NCBI GenBank assembly: GCA_009746045.1
Contig: RPFO01002117.1
Coordinates: 1 to 25,305 of the forward strand
DNA: 25,305 nucleotides
Source: Mesostigma viride
Taxonomy: Eukaryota; Streptophyta; Mesostigmatophyceae; Mesostigmatales; Mesostigmataceae
Direction of reading: 5' to 3'
This document shows positions 13,201 through 20,396 of this stretch, piece after piece. The notes beneath the pieces were generated by a model. It was not told the origin of the DNA. It saw only the letters and a program-made list of their open reading frames with translations, and did not search any database. The position numbers and the translations under genes were made by a program. Position 1 is the first letter of the stretch. The number at the start of each line of letters is the position of its first letter.

Positions 13201-13437
13201 TGTAAGTAATTATATTATTAATATATATTCATTGAGAATGATAGATTACGGAGGTGAGATAGGCATGCAACATAAGGAAAAACCCGATGACTGGGAGAAT
13301 AACCCTGAAGAAATTAATAGTAATCTGACACAGACATCCAAGGATCACGCCAGCGGCACAAGGTACAACTAACTATACATCACAAAACTACACGCAGCAA
13401 CAGCGCTGCCGGCCCACCATGCAGGCCTGGAAGGAAT
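13088..13437. other. Spacer between two converging retroelement 3' ends
   Basis: This stretch separates the stop codon of the + strand fragment (13087) from that of the - strand element (13438). The outer parts are presumably the two 3' UTRs. The middle, about 13204-13370, is strikingly AT-rich compared with the GC-rich elements and contains TAATTATATTATTAATATAT. No satellite monomer, poly(A) tail or obvious target-site duplication is visible, so neither 3' junction can be placed exactly. The AT-rich core may be an older piece of host DNA or the A/T-rich 3' end of one element. Confidence 0.5.
13238..13372 (+). CDS. Small unassigned ORF (44 aa) in the AT-rich spacer
   Basis: ATG at 13238 and TAA at 13370-13372, with a second in-frame ATG at 13265. 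The peptide is hydrophilic and acidic-to-polar, with the local string EKPDDWENNPEEINSN. Its composition differs from the Ala/Pro/Arg-rich products of the neighbouring elements. I recognise no family. It is short enough to be chance and is listed only because no other gene explains this stretch. Confidence 0.15.
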   Translation: MIDYGGEIGMQHKEKPDDWENNPEEINSNLTQTSKDHASGTRYN

Positions 13438-15867
13438 CTAGACCGCATGGGTCGCGACAAAGTCGGCCCGGGTGCGGCGGAATAACACATCAGCCACGGT
13501 GCGAGTGAGGGCGAGTGACAGACGCTGCCGCCAATACGAGGACCACGTGCGGGCCGACCACGGGGCGGTCTGACCCTCGAGGTCGAGGCGGTCTTCACGG
13601 CGCTGGCAGCACTCGTGGAAAAACTCCGCTGTCTTGGGGCCCATGGCCCCGAACTCCTCAAGGACAAAGGGGATGACCCGGTGGGGCCCCACATTGCCGT
13701 AGGAGGCAAACTTGTCGCGCTCAGCCACAGCGGCAGCAGCGCCGGCATCCACAGCCGCCCGGAGGATGTGGCGACCGGAAAGCGGCCGAGCCACGGAGAC
13801 ATCGATGAGCAGGTGGCAACCCTGCCCGTCGTAGTCAAGCACGGTAATGTCGGGGCGGTGGTTGGGTGAGTAGAGGGCGGCCCCATCCGCGTCCTCGCAC
13901 TTAATGGTGGAGTGGGGAAAGACCGACCGAACCATGGCACACACCACCCGGAGGAGAGCGGTATGGAGATAGAGGAACCAGTTCTGGTTCTGCTGGCCAC
14001 CCATGCACGCGATGTAGTGCGTCCCAGTAGTATCCAGAGCAAGCCCGCAGCTGCCGCAGGACGCACCCGCCGTGATGAGAGGTTGCGGGGCAAAGAGCTG
14101 GTGGCGGAGAGCGATGGCGTAAAGGGCCGGAACCAGTGTGAACAAAGGGCTCATGGGGAGGGCGCGCAGGAATGCGGACCCCACGCTCCCCTCAAGGGAA
14201 ACGGAGTGAAGCCAAGCCTTCCCCTGATCGTTCAAGCTCGCATGCAGACCCATCCAGTCGGCACAGTGTAGTATACCCGCGTAGGTCTTTTGTTGTTTTT
14301 CATGAACGCAGGCAGGGAAGACACTAGGACTGACGACAGTGGACACGCCGGGCGTGCCCCGGGGCAGGCGACGGTGGACGGCCTGAGCGGGGCGGACGAG
14401 GTCGCAAGCCTGCTGGATCCCGAGGTAAGAATCCTGCACAGCCTGCACAAAGGGGAAGGGGGATGGGGTGACCAAGTCGGGAATGGCGCTGACGGCGCTG
14501 GGGACCAACCGGCGGATCTCCGCCCAGGCCTGAGCAACAGAGCCAAGGAAGGCGGCGGGGGCGAGGCGGGCGGCGCGGGTGAGCCCACACCCGCCCATGC
14601 GGCAGGGGAGGGTGGCCAAGCGCATGGAGTGAGCTGGCAGGCTAGGGCCGGGGAGGAGCACCTGCAAGGCGGCCTGAATGCGCTCGTCATGGCCTTCCGC
14701 GGCAAGCCGCACCAAGTGGGGGGGAGCGCCACGGAGCCAGTGAACCACCCGCGGGTGGGCGCAAAACCACAGGAGGAGCCCTTTGGTCTGGGGGTCCTTG
14801 AGGCGCGCCCAAGTCTCAAGGACATGGGTGCGCTGTTCCACGGTGGCCCGGAGCTCCTCTTCGACGTAGTCAGGGTCACCCACAGGGACGCCCAGGCACG
14901 AGAAACCACGCGCCCGCGCCAATGCCCCCGGGATAGCCGCGGGGAAGCCAGAGCAGTCCCCCTGGGGCGAAAAGACTGCACACTTGGGGAGGGTGAGCCG
15001 AAGGTTGATGGCCGCCATGGCCACTTCAAGGGCAGCCAGGGCGGCAACCACAGCGTCGGCCGGGCCAAGGGCATGGATATCGTCCATGTAGGCGAGGAGC
15101 ACGACATCCGGGTGCGCAGCGTGGACACCTTGGAGAGCCTTGTGCAGCGGGGCAGACAGGTAAAAGGGGCCGAGGGGGTCACCTTGCTGGGTTCCCGTGC
15201 GGGAAGCGATGTCGGCGAACGTCCCATCCTCCATGAGGAAGGAGAGTTGAGTGGGTTCGCCGTAGCAGGCTGCTGTCCACGCAAGAAGGTCAGGGAACGC
15301 CTCGCCGACGGCCTCAAAGATGCTAGCCTTGGTGACAGCATTGAACGCATTGTGGCAATCCACCTTCAGCGCCACATGGGTCGGATGCGTCTCGAGGTAG
15401 GCCTGAACTGTGTGCACGATGATGTCGCTGCCCCCTTTGGTGGCGACGCCAAGCTGGGCCGCGACGGACTCCTCAGTATCACTCCGGTTGGGGCAGAAGT
15501 AGGCGCGAAACTCGGGGGCCTTTTGGCGACAAATGACCTTACTCACCAGCTTGCGTAGGACCTCGCCGCAAGCAATGGGACGAACGCGGCCAGCAGGCGG
15601 GGGGACGTCGTCTTTCAGGAGGGCAATGAGGCGTGCCCCAGCCAGCCAAGGGCGCGCCGCGGGGGCCAGGGACCCCGCGGCCAAGTCGGCGGCAGCCTCA
15701 AAGAGTGCGGTCGCCCCGCCATGGCCCGCCATCACGGAGAGGTGCTCGTAGCGCCAGCCTGAGGGGCCGGTGGAGGAGGCGTTCGGCAGATCCTTCAGCA
15801 CAGCCGTGAAGATGTCCAGGTCCAGGACAATAGGCGGGGGGGGGGGTGGCCGGGGCGGGCACCGCAA
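13438..15867 (-). CDS. Reverse transcriptase / restriction-like endonuclease part of retrotransposon polyprotein (809 codons)
   Basis: This part copies element RNA into DNA at a nicked target. Residues about 27-43 (STGPSGWRYEHL) form the N-terminal RT block. Motif A is VALKVDCHNAF, with catalytic Asp170. Motif B is GTQQGDPLGP (225-234). Motif C is AYMDDI, with Asp262 and Asp263 (DNA at about 15079-15090). LTLPKCAVFS (291-300) follows. A conserved linker GGCGLTRAARLAPAAFLGS lies near 425-443. The zinc knuckle is C604, C607, H617, C621 (CX2CX9HX3C). The RLE carries RPD at 671-673 and LLIDVSV with Asp689, a PD-X15-D arrangement. All RT catalytic residues are present, so this segment could be active. 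The listed ATG at 15867 is probably not the true start: a G11 run at 15836-15846 separates this frame from the upstream one, whose reading continues naturally into it. The downstream end is TAG at 13438-13440. Confidence 0.93.
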   Translation of the reverse strand: MRCPPRPPPPPPIVLDLDIFTAVLKDLPNASSTGPSGWRYEHLSVMAGHGGATALFEAAADLAAGSLAPAARPWLAGARLIALLKDDVPPPAGRVRPIACGEVLRKLVSKVICRQKAPEFRAYFCPNRSDTEESVAAQLGVATKGGSDIIVHTVQAYLETHPTHVALKVDCHNAFNAVTKASIFEAVGEAFPDLLAWTAACYGEPTQLSFLMEDGTFADIASRTGTQQGDPLGPFYLSAPLHKALQGVHAAHPDVVLLAYMDDIHALGPADAVVAALAALEVAMAAINLRLTLPKCAVFSPQGDCSGFPAAIPGALARARGFSCLGVPVGDPDYVEEELRATVEQRTHVLETWARLKDPQTKGLLLWFCAHPRVVHWLRGAPPHLVRLAAEGHDERIQAALQVLLPGPSLPAHSMRLATLPCRMGGCGLTRAARLAPAAFLGSVAQAWAEIRRLVPSAVSAIPDLVTPSPFPFVQAVQDSYLGIQQACDLVRPAQAVHRRLPRGTPGVSTVVSPSVFPACVHEKQQKTYAGILHCADWMGLHASLNDQGKAWLHSVSLEGSVGSAFLRALPMSPLFTLVPALYAIALRHQLFAPQPLITAGASCGSCGLALDTTGTHYIACMGGQQNQNWFLYLHTALLRVVCAMVRSVFPHSTIKCEDADGAALYSPNHRPDITVLDYDGQGCHLLIDVSVARPLSGRHILRAAVDAGAAAAVAERDKFASYGNVGPHRVIPFVLEEFGAMGPKTAEFFHECCQRREDRLDLEGQTAPWSARTWSSYWRQRLSLALTRTVADVLFRRTRADFVATHAV

Positions 15868-17356
15868 AGGCCGGTTCGTCGGGGTGAAGGTCGCGCAAAG
15901 CCTGCAGGGTCGGGGGAGTGGAGGGAGCCAACGCGGTCAGTTCAAGCTTTTGCATGGCCCGGCTCAATTCACCTACCTTCACCAACCGCATGACGTCAGC
16001 TTCCACCCGGGCAAAGGAGGCGGCCCCCGACACCCGGGTGGAGGCCGGAGGCTGCAGCGCCCACAGCCCTTCCCAATCCCCGAGGAGGAACCGCCGGCAG
16101 CGAGCGATGACCGCACCCTGTACGCCACGCACGCCCCGCTCCAACGGCGCTAAGAGGAGCCGGGGGGTGACGAGAAACAGCTTGTGGCCGAGTTCGTCGA
16201 GAGGGTGACTATGCATCCGGGCCAGGGAAAGCAGGGCGCAGCGCGTAAACAAGCTCCGGGCGCGGTGAGGGACGTCCGGGAGCGTCATGCAAGGGTTGCG
16301 CGCACAGGCGGCAAAAGGGAGCGTGGCCAGGAATGCCCAGCCTGCCGAGAGGTCCCCCGGATCGCTCGTACCCTGCGATGCCGGTGGAGGGGCAGGGGCC
16401 GACCGAGGGGCCGCCCCGGACCGGGAGGCCGGTGCGGCCGCCGGGCCGCCGGGCAGGCCGTTCTGGGGGGTTTGGCGGCGGCACTGCCGCTCATGCTGGT
16501 ACCGCCCGTGGATCGAAAAAATCCGCTGGCAATGGGCTGCCGGGCAGCGGTAGCAGTCCATGGCGCGCATGGCGGCCTCCGTGATGTGGGGGTGGGAAGC
16601 CCGAATGTGCACCAGCAACGAATTCCGGTTGGGCAGGCGCGCGCCACACGGGTCACCAAGGGGACCATCGACTTGGCAATAATGGAAGCCATCTGAGGGG
16701 GTGCGCCCACCCGGTTGGGCCGGCCCGGGTCGAGAGGGGGAGGGGTCGGGAGCACCCTCAGCCAGAGGAACTACAGCTGCAGCGGAACCCAGGGCGGGGC
16801 CGGCCGCCGGGCGGTCAGCAGGGCTCGTGGCAGCCGAGGACAAGACCGGCGCGGGGACGGCCCCCACGGCCGGGAGGGGGGCGCTGGAGGAGGCAGCCAA
16901 GCCGGCGCGCGACCCACGACCACGCACAGGGGAGGCAGGTGTCGGGGCAGGCGCGTGGGACTGGCGGCGCACGGACACGGGCGAGGGCCCCAGCGGGAGA
17001 ACGCCAGGAGGCAAGGGGGAAAGGACCGCGGCCCGGCAAAGGGGGCAGGTGGCGGAGGTCGTGTGCAAGCTCGTGGCGATGCAAGCTTGATGGAAGACGT
17101 GGCCGCAAGCAGGGAGGCGGCAGAGACCGTCACCAGGGCGAGGCAGGTCCAAGCAGATGGGGCAGGAGGGGCCGCTGGCAGTGACATCCACCAAGTGGGC
17201 CGGCCCGTAGTGGGCGGGCGCCGCGTCCCACCCCAGCTCCCAGCTCGGCAGTCGGGCGATCTCATCGGCGGAGAGAAGACGGCGGCGCGGACCAGCAGGG
17301 TGCCAGACATGGGGGATGCCCGCAAGCTCGAGCACATCGTGCAAGATGGCGGGCAC
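15698..17356 (-). CDS. RING-H2 and C2H2 zinc-finger part of retrotransposon polyprotein
   Basis: This is the middle section of the broken polyprotein. Residues 65-107 form a RING-H2 finger: C65-X2-C68, C84-X-H86-X2-H89-X2-C92, C104-X2-C107. RING-H2 fingers usually recruit ubiquitin-conjugating enzymes, and here the role is unknown. Two further fingers follow a Pro/Ala-rich linker: C227-X9-C237-X12-H250-X4-H255, and C271-X4-C276-X11-H288-X3-C292. N-terminal C2H2 fingers bind target DNA in R2-type elements, so target recognition is the likely role. The genuine frame ends near the P-rich stretch at residue about 505 (LHPDEPAFAV then PAPATPPP). There a C11 run (15836-15846 on the + strand) shifts reading into the RT frame, and the remaining C-terminal residues are out-of-frame. 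The upstream edge is likewise set by a frame change at a C9 run (17387-17395), so the ATG at 17356 need not be a real start. Confidence 0.85.
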   Translation of the reverse strand: MPAILHDVLELAGIPHVWHPAGPRRRLLSADEIARLPSWELGWDAAPAHYGPAHLVDVTASGPSCPICLDLPRPGDGLCRLPACGHVFHQACIATSLHTTSATCPLCRAAVLSPLPPGVLPLGPSPVSVRRQSHAPAPTPASPVRGRGSRAGLAASSSAPLPAVGAVPAPVLSSAATSPADRPAAGPALGSAAAVVPLAEGAPDPSPSRPGPAQPGGRTPSDGFHYCQVDGPLGDPCGARLPNRNSLLVHIRASHPHITEAAMRAMDCYRCPAAHCQRIFSIHGRYQHERQCRRQTPQNGLPGGPAAAPASRSGAAPRSAPAPPPASQGTSDPGDLSAGWAFLATLPFAACARNPCMTLPDVPHRARSLFTRCALLSLARMHSHPLDELGHKLFLVTPRLLLAPLERGVRGVQGAVIARCRRFLLGDWEGLWALQPPASTRVSGAASFARVEADVMRLVKVGELSRAMQKLELTALAPSTPPTLQALRDLHPDEPAFAVPAPATPPPAYCPGPGHLHGCAEGSAERLLHRPLRLALRAPLRDGGPWRGDRTL

Positions 17357-17370
17357 GGCCGCACCCGCGC

Positions 17371-18432
17371 TCAGCTCAAGAACACGCCCCCCCCCGCATC
17401 GTACAGAACCAGGTCGCCGGCGTGCACGGTGACAGGAGCCCCGAAGTCAACGCGCAGGCGGGCGGCTTGCGCTGGGGTGACCGCCGTAGTCAAGCGCCCG
17501 TGGGCCTGCGCAACAAGGCCGGCCGAGCCGGGCCCGGCAGAGGCAAGAAACGTGTGCAGCTGAGGGCGATCGAGCAAGGCGTGGTCGGTGGCCCCCCCAG
17601 CGAGATATGTCGCACGGGCGGCCTGCTGGGCCTGCACGGCAAGCCCTGTAGCAAAGAGCACCACCGCCTGCGCCACTTGAGCGTCCAGATTCAGGAGCCA
17701 TTCTTGGCGCACCGCGGGCAGGTGCCAAGGCAGGCGGCCGCCGGCATGGTAGTCCTCGAGGACAAACCCCCAAAGCGTGGAGGCAAGGACAGGGGGGGAG
17801 GCTGCCTGCAGCATGTGCCGGACACGAACCACAAGGGCACTAAATTCAGGGGGCCGTGGGAGCGTAGGAAACGCCGCGTGCAAGCCGACAGCGTCCAACA
17901 GCAAGGGGCAATACAGCCAAGAGAACGTGGCGTGCCGGAGCGCGCTGACGCCCGCAATGTTGGTGGGGGGCCAAACGGAGAAGTCGTGGGACCCAAGCGC
18001 GGCCGACCAGGGGCCCACCACAGGAGTCGCCGCAGGGTGTCCCACAGCCTCAGGGAGGAGAGCCGCCAGGGACCCCTCAAGCACAGGAGGACGCAGGTCA
18101 GTGGCCACCGCCGTGCTGGCCGGAGGTGGATCCCCAGAGCTAGGCGGGGCAGGGCCAGGGGACCCCGCGGAGGGGCCGGACGTGACGGCGCGGGGAGAGC
18201 GGGAGCACGGTGTGGAACCCTCCACGAGGCCGCAAGGCCCAGGAGAGGGTCCAGCGAGGGGCTGCGGGAGGGGGCGCGGGCCGAATGGGATCCCGGGGTC
18301 GACACGGCCGCGCGTCGGGAGCCTAGGGACGGCCGAGGCGGGGCCACGCAATGAGGGCACGCCCAAGGACCCGGGGGAGGCAGCCGGAAGAGGGGCGGGA
18401 CCAAGCAGCGCGTGTGCCAGCCGCATTGGCAC
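17371..18432 (-). CDS. Uncharacterised N-terminal region of retrotransposon polyprotein
   Basis: This open frame of 353 codons lies between the PHD finger and the RING finger. The first ~110 residues are Pro/Gly/Ser/Ala-rich and may be partly out of frame, because the PHD-encoding frame overlaps it and the switch point is not clear (somewhere between about 18348 and 18110). From about residue 115 (ATDLRPPVLEGSLAALLPEA) the sequence looks like folded protein, with HDFSVWPPTNIAGVSALRHA, ATFSWLYCPLLLDAVGLH and WHLPAVRQEWLLNLDAQVAQ. I recognise no family. It ends in VLYDAGGG, where a C9 run (17387-17395 on the + strand) moves the coherent reading into the RING frame. The TGA at 17371-17373 is then a frameshift stop. 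Confidence 0.65.
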   Translation of the reverse strand: MPMRLAHALLGPAPLPAASPGSLGVPSLRGPASAVPRLPTRGRVDPGIPFGPRPLPQPLAGPSPGPCGLVEGSTPCSRSPRAVTSGPSAGSPGPAPPSSGDPPPASTAVATDLRPPVLEGSLAALLPEAVGHPAATPVVGPWSAALGSHDFSVWPPTNIAGVSALRHATFSWLYCPLLLDAVGLHAAFPTLPRPPEFSALVVRVRHMLQAASPPVLASTLWGFVLEDYHAGGRLPWHLPAVRQEWLLNLDAQVAQAVVLFATGLAVQAQQAARATYLAGGATDHALLDRPQLHTFLASAGPGSAGLVAQAHGRLTTAVTPAQAARLRVDFGAPVTVHAGDLVLYDAGGGVFLS

Positions 18433-18641
18433 GAATCACACACAAGGAGACGGGGGGCATCCTCACCACTGTGGCAGACCTCGCACACAAGCGAGAGTGG
18501 CACAGGGGCGCCACGACCGCCGTCGTCCAGGTCGCCCATCTCCTGCAGGTGCGCCGCGATGCGTAAGGACCGACGCGGCGCAGGGGCGCCACTAGGCAGC
18601 GCATCCCGCGCCCGGGAGGTGCGTCGTCGTGAAGGAGGCAT
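17691..18641 (-). CDS. N-terminal PHD-finger segment of retrotransposon polyprotein
   Basis: The most likely start is ATG at 18639-18641 (MPPSRRRTSRAR), because upstream codons in this frame lie in the hairpin-rich leader and the satellite. A canonical PHD finger (C4HC3) lies at about 18348-18485: C-X2-C, then C-X2-C-X4-H-X2-C, then W-A-C-P-H-C with the Trp two residues before the last pair. PHD fingers commonly read histone H3 tails, so this one could bias integration toward chromatin of a given state. That function is inference. Downstream of the PHD (below about 18340) this frame becomes a low-complexity Arg/Pro/Ala reading that is probably a shadow of the next frame, so the useful part is the first ~100 residues. 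A methionine-free basic stretch (RRRTSRAR) precedes the finger. Confidence 0.75.
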   Translation of the reverse strand: MPPSRRRTSRARDALPSGAPAPRRSLRIAAHLQEMGDLDDGGRGAPVPLSLVCEVCHSGEDAPRLLVCDSCQCGWHTRCLVPPLFRLPPPGPWACPHCVAPPRPSLGSRRAAVSTPGSHSARAPSRSPSLDPLLGLAASWRVPHRAPALPAPSRPAPPRGPLALPRLALGIHLRPARRWPLTCVLLCLRGPWRLSSLRLWDTLRRLLWWAPGRPRLGPTTSPFGPPPTLRASARSGTPRSLGCIAPCCWTLSACTRRFLRSHGPLNLVPLWFVSGTCCRQPPPLSLPPRFGGLSSRTTMPAAACLGTCPRCAKNGS

Positions 18642-18766
18642 GGGGGAGGTGCGTAAAACAACGGAACCGGAAGCGCGGGGGGAGAGCGAGATGCGGACGC
18701 GGGGGGTTTGGGGGGCGTGCCCCCCAAGCGGGGGGTTTGGGGGGCGGCAGCCCCCCAACGCGGGGC
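18642..18766 (-). promoter_or_regulatory. GC-rich 5' leader with two tandem hairpins
   Basis: This leader lies between the satellite junction and the proposed start codon. It holds two near-identical inverted repeats: TTGGGGGGC..GCCCCCCAA at 18708-18727 and TTGGGGGGC....GCCCCCCAA at 18737-18758 (positions on +). Each can form a 9-bp stem with a 2- or 4-nt loop. They are separated by a further G/C run. The + strand also holds several G6 runs that could form G-quadruplexes. The leader could be an internal promoter, a translation-control structure or an RT-template switch point. I do not see an HDV-like ribozyme that I could fold with confidence. Confidence 0.55.
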
Positions 18767-20396
18767 GGCCGCGGTGCCGCACCTCGGCGCAGGTTTTTTC
18801 AGCTGTGCATGGAAAAAAACGTGTCTCAATCCAGGAACCCCCGTCGGTTCATCATGTCAGCCTAGAAAACTGGAGCGGTGGAGCCACAACTAACGGGAAA
18901 GCCGCATTCAAATTCGCCTAGCCCACGGGTCACAATTGGCCGACAGGTAGATGCAGCCAGCCCCGGGCGTGTCGCAGACAGTAATCACTACGTAGGCCGC
19001 GGTGCCGCACCTCGGCGCAGGTTTTTTCAGCTGTGCATGGAGAAAAAAACGTGTCTCAATCCAGGAACCCCCGTCGGTTCATCATGTCAGCCTAGAAAAC
19101 TGGAGCGGTGGAGCCACAACTAACGGGAAAGCCGCATTCAAATTCGCCTAGCCCACGGGTCACAATTGGCCGACAGGTAGATGCAGCCAGCCCCGGGCGT
19201 GTCGCAGACAGTAATCACTACGTAGGCCGCGGTGCCGCACCTCGGCGCAGGTTTTTTCAGCTGTGCATGGAGAAAAAAACGTGTCTCAATCCAGGAACCC
19301 CCGTCGGTTCATCATGTCAGCCTAGAAAACTGGAGCGGTGGAGCCACAACTAACGGGAAAGCCGCATTCAAATTCGCCTAGCCCACGGGTCACAATTGGC
19401 CGACAGGTAGATGCAGCCAGCCCCGGGCGTGTCGCAGACAGTAATCACTACGTAGGCCGCGGTGCCGCACCTCGGCGCAGGTTTTTTCAGCTGTGCATGG
19501 AGAAAAAAACGTGTCTCAATCCAGGAACCCCCGTCGGTTCATCATGTCAGCCTAGAAAACTGGAGCGGTGGAGCCACAACTAACGGGAAAGCCGCATTCA
19601 AATTCGCCTAGCCCACGGGTCACAATTGGCCGACAGGTAGATGCAGCCAGCCCCGGGCGTGTCGCAGACAGTAATCACTACGTAGGCCGCGGTGCCGCAC
19701 CTCGGCGCAGGTTTTTTCAGCTGTGCATGGAGAAAAAAACGTGTCTCAATCCAGGAACCCCCGTCGGTTCATCATGTCAGCCTAGAAAACTGGAGCGGTG
19801 GAGCCACAACTAACGGGAAAGCCGCATTCAAATTCGCCTAGCCCACGGGTCACAATTGGCCGACAGGTAGATGCAGCCAGCCCCGGGCGTGTCGCAGACA
19901 GTAATCACTACCGTAGGCCGCGGTGCCGCACCTCGGCGCAGGTTTTTTCAGCTGTGCATGGAGAAAAAAACGTGTCTCAATCCAGGAACCCCCGTCGGTT
20001 CATCATGTCAGCCTAGAAAACTGGAGCGGTGGAGCCACAACTAACGGGAAAGCCGCATTCAAATTCGCCTAGCCCACGGGTCACAATTGGCCGACAGGTA
20101 GATGCAGCCAGCCCCGGGCGTGTCGCAGACAGTAATCACTACCGTAGGCCGCGGTGCCGCACCTCGGCGCAGGTTTTTTCAGCTGTGCATGGAGAAAAAA
20201 ACGTGTCTCAATCCAGGAACCCCCGTCGGTTCATCATGTCAGCCTAGAAAACTGGAGCGGTGGAGCCACAACTAACGGGAAAGCCGCATTCAAATTCGCC
20301 TAGCCCACGGGTCACAATTGGCCGACAGGTAGATGCAGCCAGCCCCGGGCGTGTCGCAGACAGTAATCACTACGTAGGCCGCGGTGCCGCACCTCG
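18767..20396. repeat. Satellite array, right block (7 monomers plus 20 bp)
   Basis: Same orientation and sequence as the left array. It starts at GGCCGCGGTGCC (18767), immediately beside the retrotransposon leader, and ends at CACCTCG (20396), where unrelated AT-rich DNA begins. The phase repeats exactly: GGCCGCGG at 18767 recurs at 20377, 1610 bp or seven periods later, so the block is bounded by the same ~20-bp motif at both ends. Five units have the plain CTACGTAG palindrome and two (at about 19911 and 20142) have an extra C. The extra-G form that dominates the left array is absent. The first unit lacks two bases before its A tract (CATGGAAAAAAAC). Confidence 0.97.

Larger units (their letters stand above)
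13375..18766 (-). mobile_element. Nearly complete RLE-type non-LTR retrotransposon, subfamily B
   Basis: This is a - strand element of about 5.4 kb. It has a GC-rich 5' leader with two hairpins (about 18642-18766), a long coding region broken into four overlapping frames (18641 to 13438) and a 3' UTR of unknown length. Domain order is PHD finger, uncharacterised region, RING-H2, C2H2 and C2HC fingers, reverse transcriptase, CCHC knuckle, restriction-like endonuclease. RT followed by CCHC and a PD...D endonuclease is the hallmark of the R2/R4/NeSL/CRE/Utopia group of non-LTR elements. I cannot assign the clade without a tree. The 5' junction with the satellite at 18767 is sharp; the 3' limit given here is approximate. 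Two of the three frame changes lie at mononucleotide runs, so they may be real inactivating mutations or sequencing errors. Confidence 0.85.

Noticed and set aside
13265-13372. Calreticulin/calnexin-like KPDDW string in the small spacer ORF
   Set aside because: One five-residue resemblance in a 44-codon frame is not enough to claim homology.
14290-15558. 422-codon + strand open frame opposite the reverse transcriptase
   Set aside because: It is the antisense of the RT domain in GC-rich DNA, with Gly/Arg/Ala-rich shadow composition and no domain.
16184-18595. Long + strand open frames opposite the PHD/RING region
   Set aside because: Antisense shadows typical of very GC-rich coding DNA; the - strand carries clear zinc-finger motifs.
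12049-18776. GCGGTG on both sides of the retroelement pair as a 6-bp target-site duplication
   Set aside because: Both copies are native motifs from different positions of the monomer, so the identity needs no duplication. It could at most be microhomology.
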